From Galbibacter marinus (lineage in GTDB: Bacteria > Bacteroidota > Bacteroidia > Flavobacteriales > Flavobacteriaceae), in contig NZ_AMSG01000006.1 in the NCBI RefSeq assembly GCF_000300875.1, forward strand, positions 1 through 64,000: a stretch of DNA of 64,000 nucleotides. The letters run 5' to 3'. Positions 10,279-19,781 of the stretch are shown here, piece by piece. The notes beneath the pieces were generated by a model, which worked only from the letters and a program-made list of their open reading frames with translations, did not search any database and was not told the DNA's origin. Made by a program: the position numbers and the translations under genes. How positions within the stretch are numbered: the stretch's first letter is position 1; the number at the start of each line of letters is the position of its first letter.

Positions 10279-11462
10279 ATCAGTCCGAATGACAACCCGA
10301 AGGTTAGCACTGAAATGATCAGCCCAAATAGAAACACATAATAGGTTATTCTAAGGAGTCTATACTTTTTTGCCAGGACTGTTCCTAAGGAATGAAGATC
10401 CTTTGTCATGGATTCGTAAATATAATCTCGTTCTTGGATCATCTCCATAACTGCGTCTTCATATTCTTCATATTTCATTTTGTGAAAATTTCCAAAAAAG
10501 AGGAGGTTAACATTTCTGTTATCTAAATCCTCTCTGGTAAACTTGCCGGAGGATAGGTTTGGCTTTGTGGAGAGTACTGCAAATATTACCGAGACAACAC
10601 TAAAGACGACCAATACTAAGGTGGGTATTATGAGGTGTTGATTGGATGGGCTGTCTAATTTAGGAATAAGATTTGAAAGTGCTAATGAGATGATAATGGC
10701 ATTGATAGATAAAAGAATATTGGCTTTAGTGTCTGCAATGGCACTGAGTTGAATATGATTTCGTAATGAAACTCTAAATAAGGTTTGAACACCTCTATCC
10801 GGATTTTCCTGTTTGTTTTTAGCTTTTTGGGTTTTTCGAATCAGTTCATTAATATTGTTCAACTTCCCGAGTCCCCAATTTTCGCGCGCAAAACTAGTAT
10901 AGTACTGATGCTTGTTGTTTAGTACTTCGATGTTTTTTTCCCTCCATTGTTCCGTGGTGTATTCAGCAATTCCCAGTAACTGAAGTTCTTGTTGTAGTAA
11001 TTCTGATATTTTGGAGAAATTCTCATCGGAAAAGTGATAACTATCGGCGTCCTTAATGATTTCTTCCATAAGGTTGGTAGGCTTATGATCCATTTTAGTG
11101 GCCATGATGACCTGTATGACAGCGTCAATTTTTTCGACATCATAGTTTTGTTGCGTCAAGAAATTTTTAGTGATTTGACAACTCGTTTCTTCATGAACCT
11201 CATTACCTTTGGTATACCCTAAATCGTGTAACCAGGCCGCGATGATAATTATTTCTTGCTCAGAAGGACTTACTTCTAAGGCTTCACAAATTGTTTTTGC
11301 CGCGTTGACTACTCTTTCTGTGTGAATGAGGTTATGATATAGATAGTTTTTGTCTAATTTAGTAGTTAGTAAATTTTTGGCGTATTCTGATACTTTATCT
11401 ATAATCATAACTTGTGGTAATGCGTAAGTGGAAATTTCATATAATATTACAAAATTAAACAT
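10275..11462 (-). CDS. HD domain + Pycsar effector-like (PycTM/DUF5706-like) transmembrane protein
   Basis: N-terminal HD phosphohydrolase motifs (YHNLIHTERVV, AAWLHDLGYT, EIIKDADSYHF); C-terminal TLFRVSLRNHIQLSAIADTKANILLSINAIIISLALSNLIP plus TM helices typical of Pycsar effectors. Confidence 0.8.
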   Translation of the reverse strand: MFNFVILYEISTYALPQVMIIDKVSEYAKNLLTTKLDKNYLYHNLIHTERVVNAAKTICEALEVSPSEQEIIIIAAWLHDLGYTKGNEVHEETSCQITKNFLTQQNYDVEKIDAVIQVIMATKMDHKPTNLMEEIIKDADSYHFSDENFSKISELLQQELQLLGIAEYTTEQWREKNIEVLNNKHQYYTSFARENWGLGKLNNINELIRKTQKAKNKQENPDRGVQTLFRVSLRNHIQLSAIADTKANILLSINAIIISLALSNLIPKLDSPSNQHLIIPTLVLVVFSVVSVIFAVLSTKPNLSSGKFTREDLDNRNVNLLFFGNFHKMKYEEYEDAVMEMIQERDYIYESMTKDLHSLGTVLAKKYRLLRITYYVFLFGLIISVLTFGLSFGLI

Positions 11463-11477
11463 ATTCTAAATACAAAG

Positions 11478-14400
11478 TTGATGAAAAAATCTTGGTTCCT
11501 GTGGCAGTTAATTTTACTTGGAATAGTAGTAGGTTCATGTGCTACTTATACTTCTAAAGTTAAGGTAGGTTCAAATTCATCTAACTATCCACTGGATAAA
11601 CAGTTGGATCATAGATTTTTTTTAATAGGTGACGCCGGTTTATCCAAAAATGGAAAGCCGTCTGACGCCCTGACAATTTTTCAAAACGCAGTATCCAAAA
11701 GCACCAAAAATGATGTTGTTCTTTTCTTGGGCGATAATATTTACCCCAATGGCCTGCCGGAAGTAGGGGAGCCGGGAAGAGCGGATGCGGAATTTCAGCT
11801 TAACACTCAGCTCAATGCGGTTAAGGATGCCAAGGCTCAGGTGCTGTTCATTCCCGGAAACCATGATTGGTATAGTGGTGGCATTCCAGGGCTGGAGCAA
11901 CAAGAAGAATTTATTGAATCCGTGATACAGCAAAAAAAAGTGTTTTTACCGAGCGATGCATGTGGATTGGAAGATGTTGATATTTCCGAAAGTGTTCATT
12001 TGATTATAATCGATTCAGAGTGGTTTTTGGAAGATTGGGACAAACATCCTACCGTTAATGACGATTGTGAAATAAAAACTCGAAAGAAATTTTATGAAGA
12101 ATTCGAGGGGATGCTTAAAAAGAATGAGGGTAAGACTGTTATTGTAGCGATACATCATCCCTTAAATACCTATGGTACCCATGGAGGGTATTTCTCAGCA
12201 GATAAACATCTTTTTCCTTTTCAAAACAAAGTACCGCTTCCAGTGATTGGTAGTCTGATCACACAGGTTAGAAAAACAGGAGGTGTGTCGGTCCAAGACA
12301 TTCAAAACCAACGCTACAAAGCCCTTAGGGATCGTTTAGAAGCTATTGCCATGGTGGCTCCGGCGAATGTAATTTTTACCTCCGGGCATGATCATTCCAT
12401 GCAGTACATAGAAAATGACAACTACAAACAACTGATCTCGGGTTCTGGTTCAAAAGAATCCCCGACTAAACTCACCGGAGATGCACTTTTTGTATCCGGA
12501 AAACAAGGTTACGCCACATTGGATGTTTTTAAAGACGGCTCGGTATGGGCACGTTTTTATACTTCAAGAAACGGGCAGCCTTATTTAGAATTTCAAAAAG
12601 AAATATACCCTGCTCAAGAAGATCAATATGTCGATGAATTTCCAAAGGAGTACCCACAGCATGTGATGTCGTCTATTTATCCAACTGACGAGACTATCAA
12701 ATCTAAAGGATATCAAAAGTTTTGGGGAGAGCATTACCGGAAACTTTACGGGACACCGATTAAGGCTAGAGTAGCGCTTTTGGACACGCTCTATGGGGGA
12801 CTGACTCCGGTGCGTAAAGGTGGAGGGCATCAGACCAGGACCTTGCGGCTTGAAGATCCTCAAGGTAGGGAGTACAATATGAGAGCTGTTAAAAAAAGTG
12901 CTGTTCAATTTCTACAAAAAGTGGTATTGAAGGATCACAAGCTTTCTATCGACGATCTTTCAGAGACCTTGCCGGAATCCTTACTGATGGACTACTATAC
13001 GGCATCTTATCCTTATGCGGCATACCCTGTATCAGAACTTTCCAAGGCCATAGAGATTTATCATACCAACCCTGAGCTATTTTACATTCCTAAACAACAG
13101 CGTCTGGGGAAATATAATTCAGAGTACGGAGATGAATTGTATTTGATTGAAGAGCGCCCTGCAAAGGAGCATCAGAATGTTGCGAGTTTCGGGTATGCTG
13201 AAGATATTGAAAGCACCGATGACCTGTTCAAAAAACTTCGAAAGGATGAAGAGAATGTTCTGGATGAAAACGCTTATATCAGAGCGCGATTGTTTGATAT
13301 GCTTATAGGAGATTGGGATCGTCATGGAGATCAGTGGCGTTGGGCAGAATTTAAGGGAGAAGAACAAACGGTATACCGATCAATTCCAAGAGATAGGGAT
13401 CAGGCCTTTGCAGATTTCGACGGTAGCTTTTTAGCTGTAGTTCGGGCCTTAATGGCTCCTGCAAAAATGTTGCAACCTTATGGGCCGGAAATTGATCATC
13501 TGCGTTGGATTAATACTGAACCATTGCCTATGGATAGGGCCTTAATCCGAAATAGCGATCAAGAGGATTGGGTGAGGGAAGCTAAGTTTATTCAAGATCA
13601 CCTGACTGAACAGGTTATCGACCAGGCTTTTATGACTGTTCCTGCCGAGGTACGAGAAGAAACAATGAAAAAAGTAAAGCCTTTGTTAATGCAGCGACAC
13701 GATGGATTAGTAACTACAGCTAAGGATTATTATAAATTGGTGGACAAGGTTGCGATATTACACGCAACTGATAAGGATGATTATATAGAAGTGATACGAT
13801 CCGGTCCAAAAGAAACCAGGGTTGTAATTCACAGGATAAAAAAAGGAGAAAAGGCTGATCTGATTGTAGATAAAACCTATCATAAGGATGTCACCAAAGA
13901 ACTGTGGATATACGGGCTGGATGACAAGGATGTTTTTGAGGTTAAAGGACAAGGGAAACAACCGATGCTGGTACGATTAATAGGCGGGCAAAACAGGGAC
14001 ACCTATAAAATACGAAACGGTAAAAAAGTACGCTTTTACGATTTTAAATCTAAAGATAATATTGTTGAGGTCAATAATGGGGGAACCAAACGCTTTAGCG
14101 ATAAATACGATACTAATATTTTCACCTTTGGAAAGAGTAATTACAGTACCTATACACTGTTGCCGAGTTTAGGTTATAATGCAGATGCCGGCTTTATCGC
14201 AGGGGTGAATTATGCTATTACCAATTATGGATTCGAGAGAAATCCATTTAGTTCAAAACATAGTATAGGAGTTAATTTCCATTTTGCCACTTCCGGTATT
14301 GAATTGAAATATGATGGGGAAAGTTCCGGGATTTTCCATAAGCTGAATTTAGCGTATGGTTTAAAATATAACAGTCCGACTTATGCCAGGAACTTCTTTG

Positions 14401-15185
14401 GCTTCGGAAATCAAACCATGAATTTAGAAGATGATTTTGGGAAGGATTATTATCGCTCGAATTGGAGTAACCTAAGGGGGTATCTCGGACTGGTAAAAAG
14501 GTCTGAATATGGGGGTGTGCTCTCTGTCAAAGCAATTTTTGAAGGAGCTCAGGTAGAGGATACGCAGAATAGGTATATTACCACATATAATTCTGATGCT
14601 TCCTTTTTCGATTGGCGCTATTTTGCCACAGCAGAGGTAGGTTTTGAGTATGAAAGCTACGATGTTCCGGTAAATCCCAGTCGTGGAATGTATTTTAAAA
14701 CTACTCTTGGTTATACCCTTAACTTATCGGGTAGCAGCACATCCTTTGCTTACTTAGATCCACAAATCACTTTTTATAATCCTTTGAGCCAGAATCATAG
14801 ATGGGTGCTAAAGACCAATGTACAGAGCCAACTTAATTTTGGAGATGATTTTGAGTTTTACCAGGCTCCTTACCTAGGAGGGAATAGTGGTCTTAGAGGC
14901 TATCGCATCAACCGATTTACCGGAAACAAAAGCTTGGTGTTTAACGGTGATATTCGACACACCTTCAACTCTTTTAAAACACCGATTCTTCCCGTAAATT
15001 TAGGTGTTTACGGCGGAGTGGATCTCGGTAGAGTATGGGTTGACGGTGAAGATTCCAAACAATGGCATAACTCCGTTGGAGGGGGTGTGTTTTTAGTGGC
15101 CAGTGAACTGGTAAACTTAGACCTATCCTACTTTAACTCTAAAGAAGGAAATAGATTTACCCTTGGGTTTAGGGCGAGTTTTTAA
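11478..15185 (+). CDS. Metallophosphoesterase with FAM20/PI3K-like motif region and C-terminal BamA/TamA-like outer-membrane barrel
   Basis: 1235 aa; lipoprotein signal; FLIGDAGLS...FLGDNIYPNG...IPGNHDW...SGHDHSMQ metallophosphoesterase motifs; C-terminal surface-antigen type barrel ending FTLGFRASF. Confidence 0.85.
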   Translation: MMKKSWFLWQLILLGIVVGSCATYTSKVKVGSNSSNYPLDKQLDHRFFLIGDAGLSKNGKPSDALTIFQNAVSKSTKNDVVLFLGDNIYPNGLPEVGEPGRADAEFQLNTQLNAVKDAKAQVLFIPGNHDWYSGGIPGLEQQEEFIESVIQQKKVFLPSDACGLEDVDISESVHLIIIDSEWFLEDWDKHPTVNDDCEIKTRKKFYEEFEGMLKKNEGKTVIVAIHHPLNTYGTHGGYFSADKHLFPFQNKVPLPVIGSLITQVRKTGGVSVQDIQNQRYKALRDRLEAIAMVAPANVIFTSGHDHSMQYIENDNYKQLISGSGSKESPTKLTGDALFVSGKQGYATLDVFKDGSVWARFYTSRNGQPYLEFQKEIYPAQEDQYVDEFPKEYPQHVMSSIYPTDETIKSKGYQKFWGEHYRKLYGTPIKARVALLDTLYGGLTPVRKGGGHQTRTLRLEDPQGREYNMRAVKKSAVQFLQKVVLKDHKLSIDDLSETLPESLLMDYYTASYPYAAYPVSELSKAIEIYHTNPELFYIPKQQRLGKYNSEYGDELYLIEERPAKEHQNVASFGYAEDIESTDDLFKKLRKDEENVLDENAYIRARLFDMLIGDWDRHGDQWRWAEFKGEEQTVYRSIPRDRDQAFADFDGSFLAVVRALMAPAKMLQPYGPEIDHLRWINTEPLPMDRALIRNSDQEDWVREAKFIQDHLTEQVIDQAFMTVPAEVREETMKKVKPLLMQRHDGLVTTAKDYYKLVDKVAILHATDKDDYIEVIRSGPKETRVVIHRIKKGEKADLIVDKTYHKDVTKELWIYGLDDKDVFEVKGQGKQPMLVRLIGGQNRDTYKIRNGKKVRFYDFKSKDNIVEVNNGGTKRFSDKYDTNIFTFGKSNYSTYTLLPSLGYNADAGFIAGVNYAITNYGFERNPFSSKHSIGVNFHFATSGIELKYDGESSGIFHKLNLAYGLKYNSPTYARNFFGFGNQTMNLEDDFGKDYYRSNWSNLRGYLGLVKRSEYGGVLSVKAIFEGAQVEDTQNRYITTYNSDASFFDWRYFATAEVGFEYESYDVPVNPSRGMYFKTTLGYTLNLSGSSTSFAYLDPQITFYNPLSQNHRWVLKTNVQSQLNFGDDFEFYQAPYLGGNSGLRGYRINRFTGNKSLVFNGDIRHTFNSFKTPILPVNLGVYGGVDLGRVWVDGEDSKQWHNSVGGGVFLVASELVNLDLSYFNSKEGNRFTLGFRASF

Positions 15186-15323
15186 GCCTTACTTAATTAC
15201 ATATGTCTAACATTCCAGCTTAAATTGGAATCAAAACTCATATGAGCATCGTTTGTTTTTTAATCTATGATAGGAATTTGACAGCGTCGTGTTGCGTGGT
15301 ATTTAGTTGGGTATTACCTTTAC

Positions 15324-15605
15324 TTATTGATAGTTAAGCTCGTAATTTCCTTTGGTTACCTTCAAAGTATGGGCAATCCATGAATTTCCGGGATTATTTA
15401 ACTTAATGAGCTTTACATCAGTGATTTTTAGATCTTTATACTCCTTGTTAATACCTTCACTTTGTGGAGATTCGTCCGTTTTTTGATCAGTGTCGACCTC
15501 TTCAGTAACATCACTACTAGTATCTTTTTCCTTTTTATTATTACATGAAATCAACACCATCAAACTCGCCATATAAAGTACCTATAGAAAACGTGATTTT
15601 TTCAT
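15324..15605 (-). pseudogene. Small predicted lipoprotein interrupted by an in-frame TAG in the signal peptide
   Basis: From ATG at 15605: MKKSRFL*VLYMASLMVLISCNNKKEKD...; lipobox LISC; TAG at 15582-15584 in frame with ORF 15324..15572. Confidence 0.65.
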
Positions 15606-15617
15606 TTTAATTATTTA

Positions 15618-15923
15618 TTAAAATTGCCTTTCCAGGCATTTTAATAAACTTGAAGAATCGTAATAATTCTTACCATTATCATCAGTCGCATTTGCTTTAG
15701 TTGTATAGGCAAATAGCAGACTACCATTTTTAATTTCCTCAAATAATATGTTTTTAAGTTTATTGTTGATAGTTTCATTCTCGAAAGGATCAATGGCAGG
15801 ACAGCCATGGCTTCTCCCTACTACTCCGGAGTTTTCTTTGACGTAACTGGCGGTATGCATCATGATTCCACGTCTTTGAGCTTTATCATTGATATCTTTT
15901 TCTAGTACGTAGAATATTAACAA
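15618..15923 (-). pseudogene. Murein L,D-transpeptidase catalytic-domain protein, N-terminally truncated
   Basis: RRGIMMHTASYVKENSGVVGRSHGCPAIDPFE matches the L,D-transpeptidase SHGCPA motif; only about 100 aa remain. Confidence 0.65.
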
Positions 15924-16110
15924 AAATCAGCTATCATTTTAATATGGCGAACCAATTGTGTTACATTTTGAATCAATTATTATTCATATAATTTTCTTTG
16001 ATAAACAAACATCCATAATGTGATAAGCTTGTTTGCTAAAGTTTGTAAATTGCGATATCTGGTTTGAGAAAGGATAAGGCAATGCATAACTGATTTTTTA
16101 AATTAAAGAC

Positions 16111-17001
16111 GTGATGGAGAACGAGGTCGAAACATATAGATTTCACAAAACAGATTGTGGTGTTGATTTTCTTTTGAATGTTGTTCATCTAGAGAACACA
16201 CATGGAACCTATCTTAAGGATATCCCGTTCAATACAGATTTCTTTGAAGTAGTGTTTTTTAAAAAGGGTAGTGGTCGGCTTATATTAAACCATCAGCAGA
16301 TTGATTTGAAGGATAACAGTGTGGTCTTTATATCTCCATATCAAAAAAGACAGTGGCATTTTGATAAGGAAAGTGAACAGGATTTTACAATTCTCCTGTT
16401 TCAGGAAGATTTTCTTAATGAGTTTTTCGCCGATAAGCTTTTTACTTACAAACTTCTTTATTTTTACCAACTTCATTTTCCTGTGCAGATGAACGTTGAC
16501 AGACCTTTTATTGAAAAATACTGTGCATTACTTACCGAAATAAAGGATGAACTTGTATATACAAAAGCCGGCAGTGTCCACATTATACGGTCCCTACTTT
16601 ATTACATCCTCCAAAAACTTAATAGGGAGTATGCCCTTAGAAATGATTTAGACTTGGAAAAGGAGAATAATCACTACGCTTTCAAATTCAAGCAATTGAT
16701 CGAAATTAATATAAAGAAAAAACAACGTATCGCTGATTATGCCGAGATGCTTGGTATTAGCAGGGTTTCTTTAAATACCGCCGTCAAAGAACAATTTAAC
16801 GTAACGGCTACACATCTATTAAAACAACGGTTGTTGCTGGAGATAAAGAACTATCTGATCCACTCAAAGCTGACTGTAAGCGAAATTGCTTATCAGCTCA
16901 ATTTTTCAGAACCGAACCATCTGATGCGTTTTTTCAAAAATCAAACAGGAATGACTACCAGTGAATTTCTTACCGATAACGGATACAATTTGCATTCCTG
17001 A
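16111..17001 (+). CDS. AraC family transcriptional regulator
   Basis: 296 aa; C-terminal RIADYAEMLGISRVSLNTAVKEQF...LTVSEIAYQLNFSEPNHLMRFFKNQTGMTTSEF. Confidence 0.95.
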   Translation: MMENEVETYRFHKTDCGVDFLLNVVHLENTHGTYLKDIPFNTDFFEVVFFKKGSGRLILNHQQIDLKDNSVVFISPYQKRQWHFDKESEQDFTILLFQEDFLNEFFADKLFTYKLLYFYQLHFPVQMNVDRPFIEKYCALLTEIKDELVYTKAGSVHIIRSLLYYILQKLNREYALRNDLDLEKENNHYAFKFKQLIEINIKKKQRIADYAEMLGISRVSLNTAVKEQFNVTATHLLKQRLLLEIKNYLIHSKLTVSEIAYQLNFSEPNHLMRFFKNQTGMTTSEFLTDNGYNLHS

Positions 17002-17121
17002 AACCTCCCTTGGTAATCAATTTTATTTATCATAATGGTAGTTTTAACTCCTGCTTTGGTAGGTTTATCCATTCTAAAACAAGAGAACTTTGTATAATAC
17101 AATGTTAACGAATAAAAATAG

Positions 17122-17676
17122 ATGAAAATGAGTAAAAAAGCATTAATAGTAATTGACATTCAGAATGACTACTTTGAAAATGGCGCATGGGAACTTGTGG
17201 GTGCAAACGAAGCAAGTTTAAAAGCACAAAAGATGATTAATCACTTTAGAGAGAACAATTTACCAATAGCACACATTCAGCATTTTGCTGTTGAGGGTAA
17301 TATTCCGTTTTTCCACCCGGGAACACCAGGTGTTGAAATCCACAACAATGTAAAACCGCTAGAAGGAGAGAAAGTAGTTAAAAAGAATTATCCAAATAGC
17401 TTCAGGGATACTGATTTAATGGAATACTTGAAAGAAAACGACGTATCAGAAGTAGTCATCACCGGGATGATGTCACATATGTGTGTGGATGCAACAACAA
17501 GAGCTGCCAAGGATTTTGGATTTGATTGTACGGTGATTAGCGATGCCTGTGCCTCTAAGGATCAGGAGTTGGATGGTAAGCTGGTCAAAGCCGCTGATGT
17601 ACACACCGCATTTTTAGCAGCATTAACATTCTTCTATGCCAGGATAACTACAGCCGAAGGCTATATTAGTGCATAA
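17122..17676 (+). CDS. Cysteine hydrolase, isochorismatase-like family
   Basis: 184 aa; ALIVIDIQNDYFENGAWEL, VVITGMMSHMCVDATTRAAKDFGFDCTVISDACAS. Confidence 0.95.
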   Translation: MKMSKKALIVIDIQNDYFENGAWELVGANEASLKAQKMINHFRENNLPIAHIQHFAVEGNIPFFHPGTPGVEIHNNVKPLEGEKVVKKNYPNSFRDTDLMEYLKENDVSEVVITGMMSHMCVDATTRAAKDFGFDCTVISDACASKDQELDGKLVKAADVHTAFLAALTFFYARITTAEGYISA

Positions 17677-17682
17677 TAATTG

Positions 17683-17716
17683 AGTAACAAAAACTGTTAA
17701 TACGGTTTTTGTTACT
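17683..17716. terminator. Terminator-like hairpin after isochorismatase-like gene
   Basis: AGTAACAAAAAC-tgttaatacg-GTTTTTGTTACT, 12-bp stem. Confidence 0.75.
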
Positions 17717-17847
17717 TAAAACTAAAAGAGAAATTCAATTTTTTCTTCCAGGGATGAAATATCACATAGGTAGCAGAGATATGTTAAAATAACTTAAATT
17801 ACAGGTTGTCACTTGCTCCCTTAATCAATAAAAACTAATTTTGATAA

Positions 17848-18270
17848 TTGATGAAAAGGACAATTCTAAATATTTCAACGAATTTCAAGCAATACTTTCT
17901 TGTGTTGACAGCAATACTTTTTGTATTGCTTTCGTCCTGTGCCATCAAATCCAGTATTAAAGAATTGACAGGTATTTCTGCGAACACAGAGCAGGGAGTA
18001 CCACAAAACAGTCGTAATTTATTTACAAATTCAGTTGAAAAATGTCCGTCTTTTGACATTTCAGATTCACAAGTCGTTCAAAACATCTCTTCTCATTCGG
18101 ACGATTTACTACCACTAATTAGCTTTAAAACTGCATTTTTATTTTTGTTTGACTTTCCTTCACTAGAAAGTGAAAGTATACATCCACTTTATAACGGCAG
18201 TAGAAAAATCCAAAGTTCTATTCCCATCTTCTTGGAATACCAGAAACTGATTATCCATTACTCCTGCTAA
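17848..18270 (+). CDS. Small exported/lipoprotein-like protein of unknown function at the left end of the efflux/thiol cluster
   Basis: 140 aa; signal + lipobox-like LLSSCAIKSS; shares a pattern with ORF 29904..30281. Confidence 0.6.
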   Translation: MMKRTILNISTNFKQYFLVLTAILFVLLSSCAIKSSIKELTGISANTEQGVPQNSRNLFTNSVEKCPSFDISDSQVVQNISSHSDDLLPLISFKTAFLFLFDFPSLESESIHPLYNGSRKIQSSIPIFLEYQKLIIHYSC

Positions 18271-18385
18271 AAAATTTTCTTTCGCCTATCGACCCCCTGG
18301 TCAGCTAGGCTAAATTTCTGTTATATCCATTTTAAAAACAATCTACGGTCGATCCATGTGATCTTTCCAAAATATGTAACGTAAT

Positions 18386-19771
18386 ATGATTAAACATATT
18401 AAGGTGACCTCATTATTGTGGTTAACCATTGTTGCAGTGTATCCAATAAATGCGCAGCAACATAAGGAGTATACTTTAGGCAAAATATGGTCTAAAGTGG
18501 AACGAAATTATCCTGGAATAGGAGCCGAAATCTCTACTGTGGAGGCAGCTAAGCTCAATGAGAGAGTAATTAAGAGCGGCACACTTCCTCAGTTAAGTGC
18601 ACAGGCACAGAACACATACGGAACCTTTGAAGGAAGTGCAGGAGCTTTTTTTCCCCAGCCGGGTTTATTCAATGTCAGTGGTTCGGCTATACCACTGCAA
18701 GGCAGTTCTACTACTGCCAATAGTTTTGGTTCAGCCGTTGTTGAATGGGAGTTGTTTTCTTTCGGGAAGAACCGCAATCACAAGAAGGCTGCAACTACTT
18801 TGTATCATAAATCAGTAAGTGAAAAGGATGCTTACTTGCTCAAGCTTAAAAAGACGTTATCCCAGCGCTATATTTTTCTATTGTACAACGATGCCAAGTT
18901 AAAATTATCCGAGAAGAACGTTCAACGCTTGAATGAAATTCTGAAAATTACTTCTAGATTGTCGGCATCGGGATTAAGGCCTGCAGCAGACAGTCTTCTA
19001 GCCTCCTCCTCGCATATTCAAGCTTTGGGCGAACACGATAAATGGGAGGGACTTAAAAACGCTTCTATTATCAAGTTGTTGGAGCTATACAACGAGGATA
19101 CCATTGTATATGCCGCATCCGCCAAACAATTCAGTAATCCTGTGGAAAATGGATTAAACCAGAAGCGTATCATAAATACTGCTCACCCAATCTTGACTGC
19201 TTTGGAAATGCAATCTGAGTATTTTAAGTTAAGTGGTAAGGCAGAAAAAAGAGCCTCATTGCCATCGATAAGTCTTTTAGGCGGTTATGCTTTTAGAGCA
19301 ACTGGTATCAACCCCAATGGTACAGTAAGTGGAGCGTGGGAAGAAGGGTTTAAGAATTCAACCAATAATTTTCTAGCCGGTATTGGCATTACTTGGAACT
19401 TAACAAACTTGGTAACCAATCGAATAAAAGGAGAACAGTTACTTAAAGAAGCAGAAAGTGCGGAACTACTTCATTCGCAATACCAACAAGGAATGCAGGC
19501 AGATTTATCGGCTTCCCAGGCAAAAATTATACAACAGTACCAACAACTTCAAAAAGCCTTGCTAGCTGTTAAGCAATCAGAAGACGCGTACCGAATGTAC
19601 CTCGCAAGATACAAAAGTGGGTTAATCACCCTGAGCGAGTTGCTACAGATTCGCAGTATGCTTGAACAAGCAGAAAATGCGCATATAGAAGTCTCTAGAG
19701 ACTATTGGGTATTACTTACTTACCAAGCCGAGCTTACCGCTGATTTCGAGTACTTATTTAATAACCTTTAA
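18386..19771 (+). CDS. TolC family outer membrane efflux protein
   Basis: 461 aa; signal peptide, coiled TolC-like pattern, VEWELFSFGKNR, YKSGLITLSELLQIRSMLEQA. Confidence 0.9.
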   Translation: MIKHIKVTSLLWLTIVAVYPINAQQHKEYTLGKIWSKVERNYPGIGAEISTVEAAKLNERVIKSGTLPQLSAQAQNTYGTFEGSAGAFFPQPGLFNVSGSAIPLQGSSTTANSFGSAVVEWELFSFGKNRNHKKAATTLYHKSVSEKDAYLLKLKKTLSQRYIFLLYNDAKLKLSEKNVQRLNEILKITSRLSASGLRPAADSLLASSSHIQALGEHDKWEGLKNASIIKLLELYNEDTIVYAASAKQFSNPVENGLNQKRIINTAHPILTALEMQSEYFKLSGKAEKRASLPSISLLGGYAFRATGINPNGTVSGAWEEGFKNSTNNFLAGIGITWNLTNLVTNRIKGEQLLKEAESAELLHSQYQQGMQADLSASQAKIIQQYQQLQKALLAVKQSEDAYRMYLARYKSGLITLSELLQIRSMLEQAENAHIEVSRDYWVLLTYQAELTADFEYLFNNL

Positions 19772-19781
19772 CTAATCGTTT

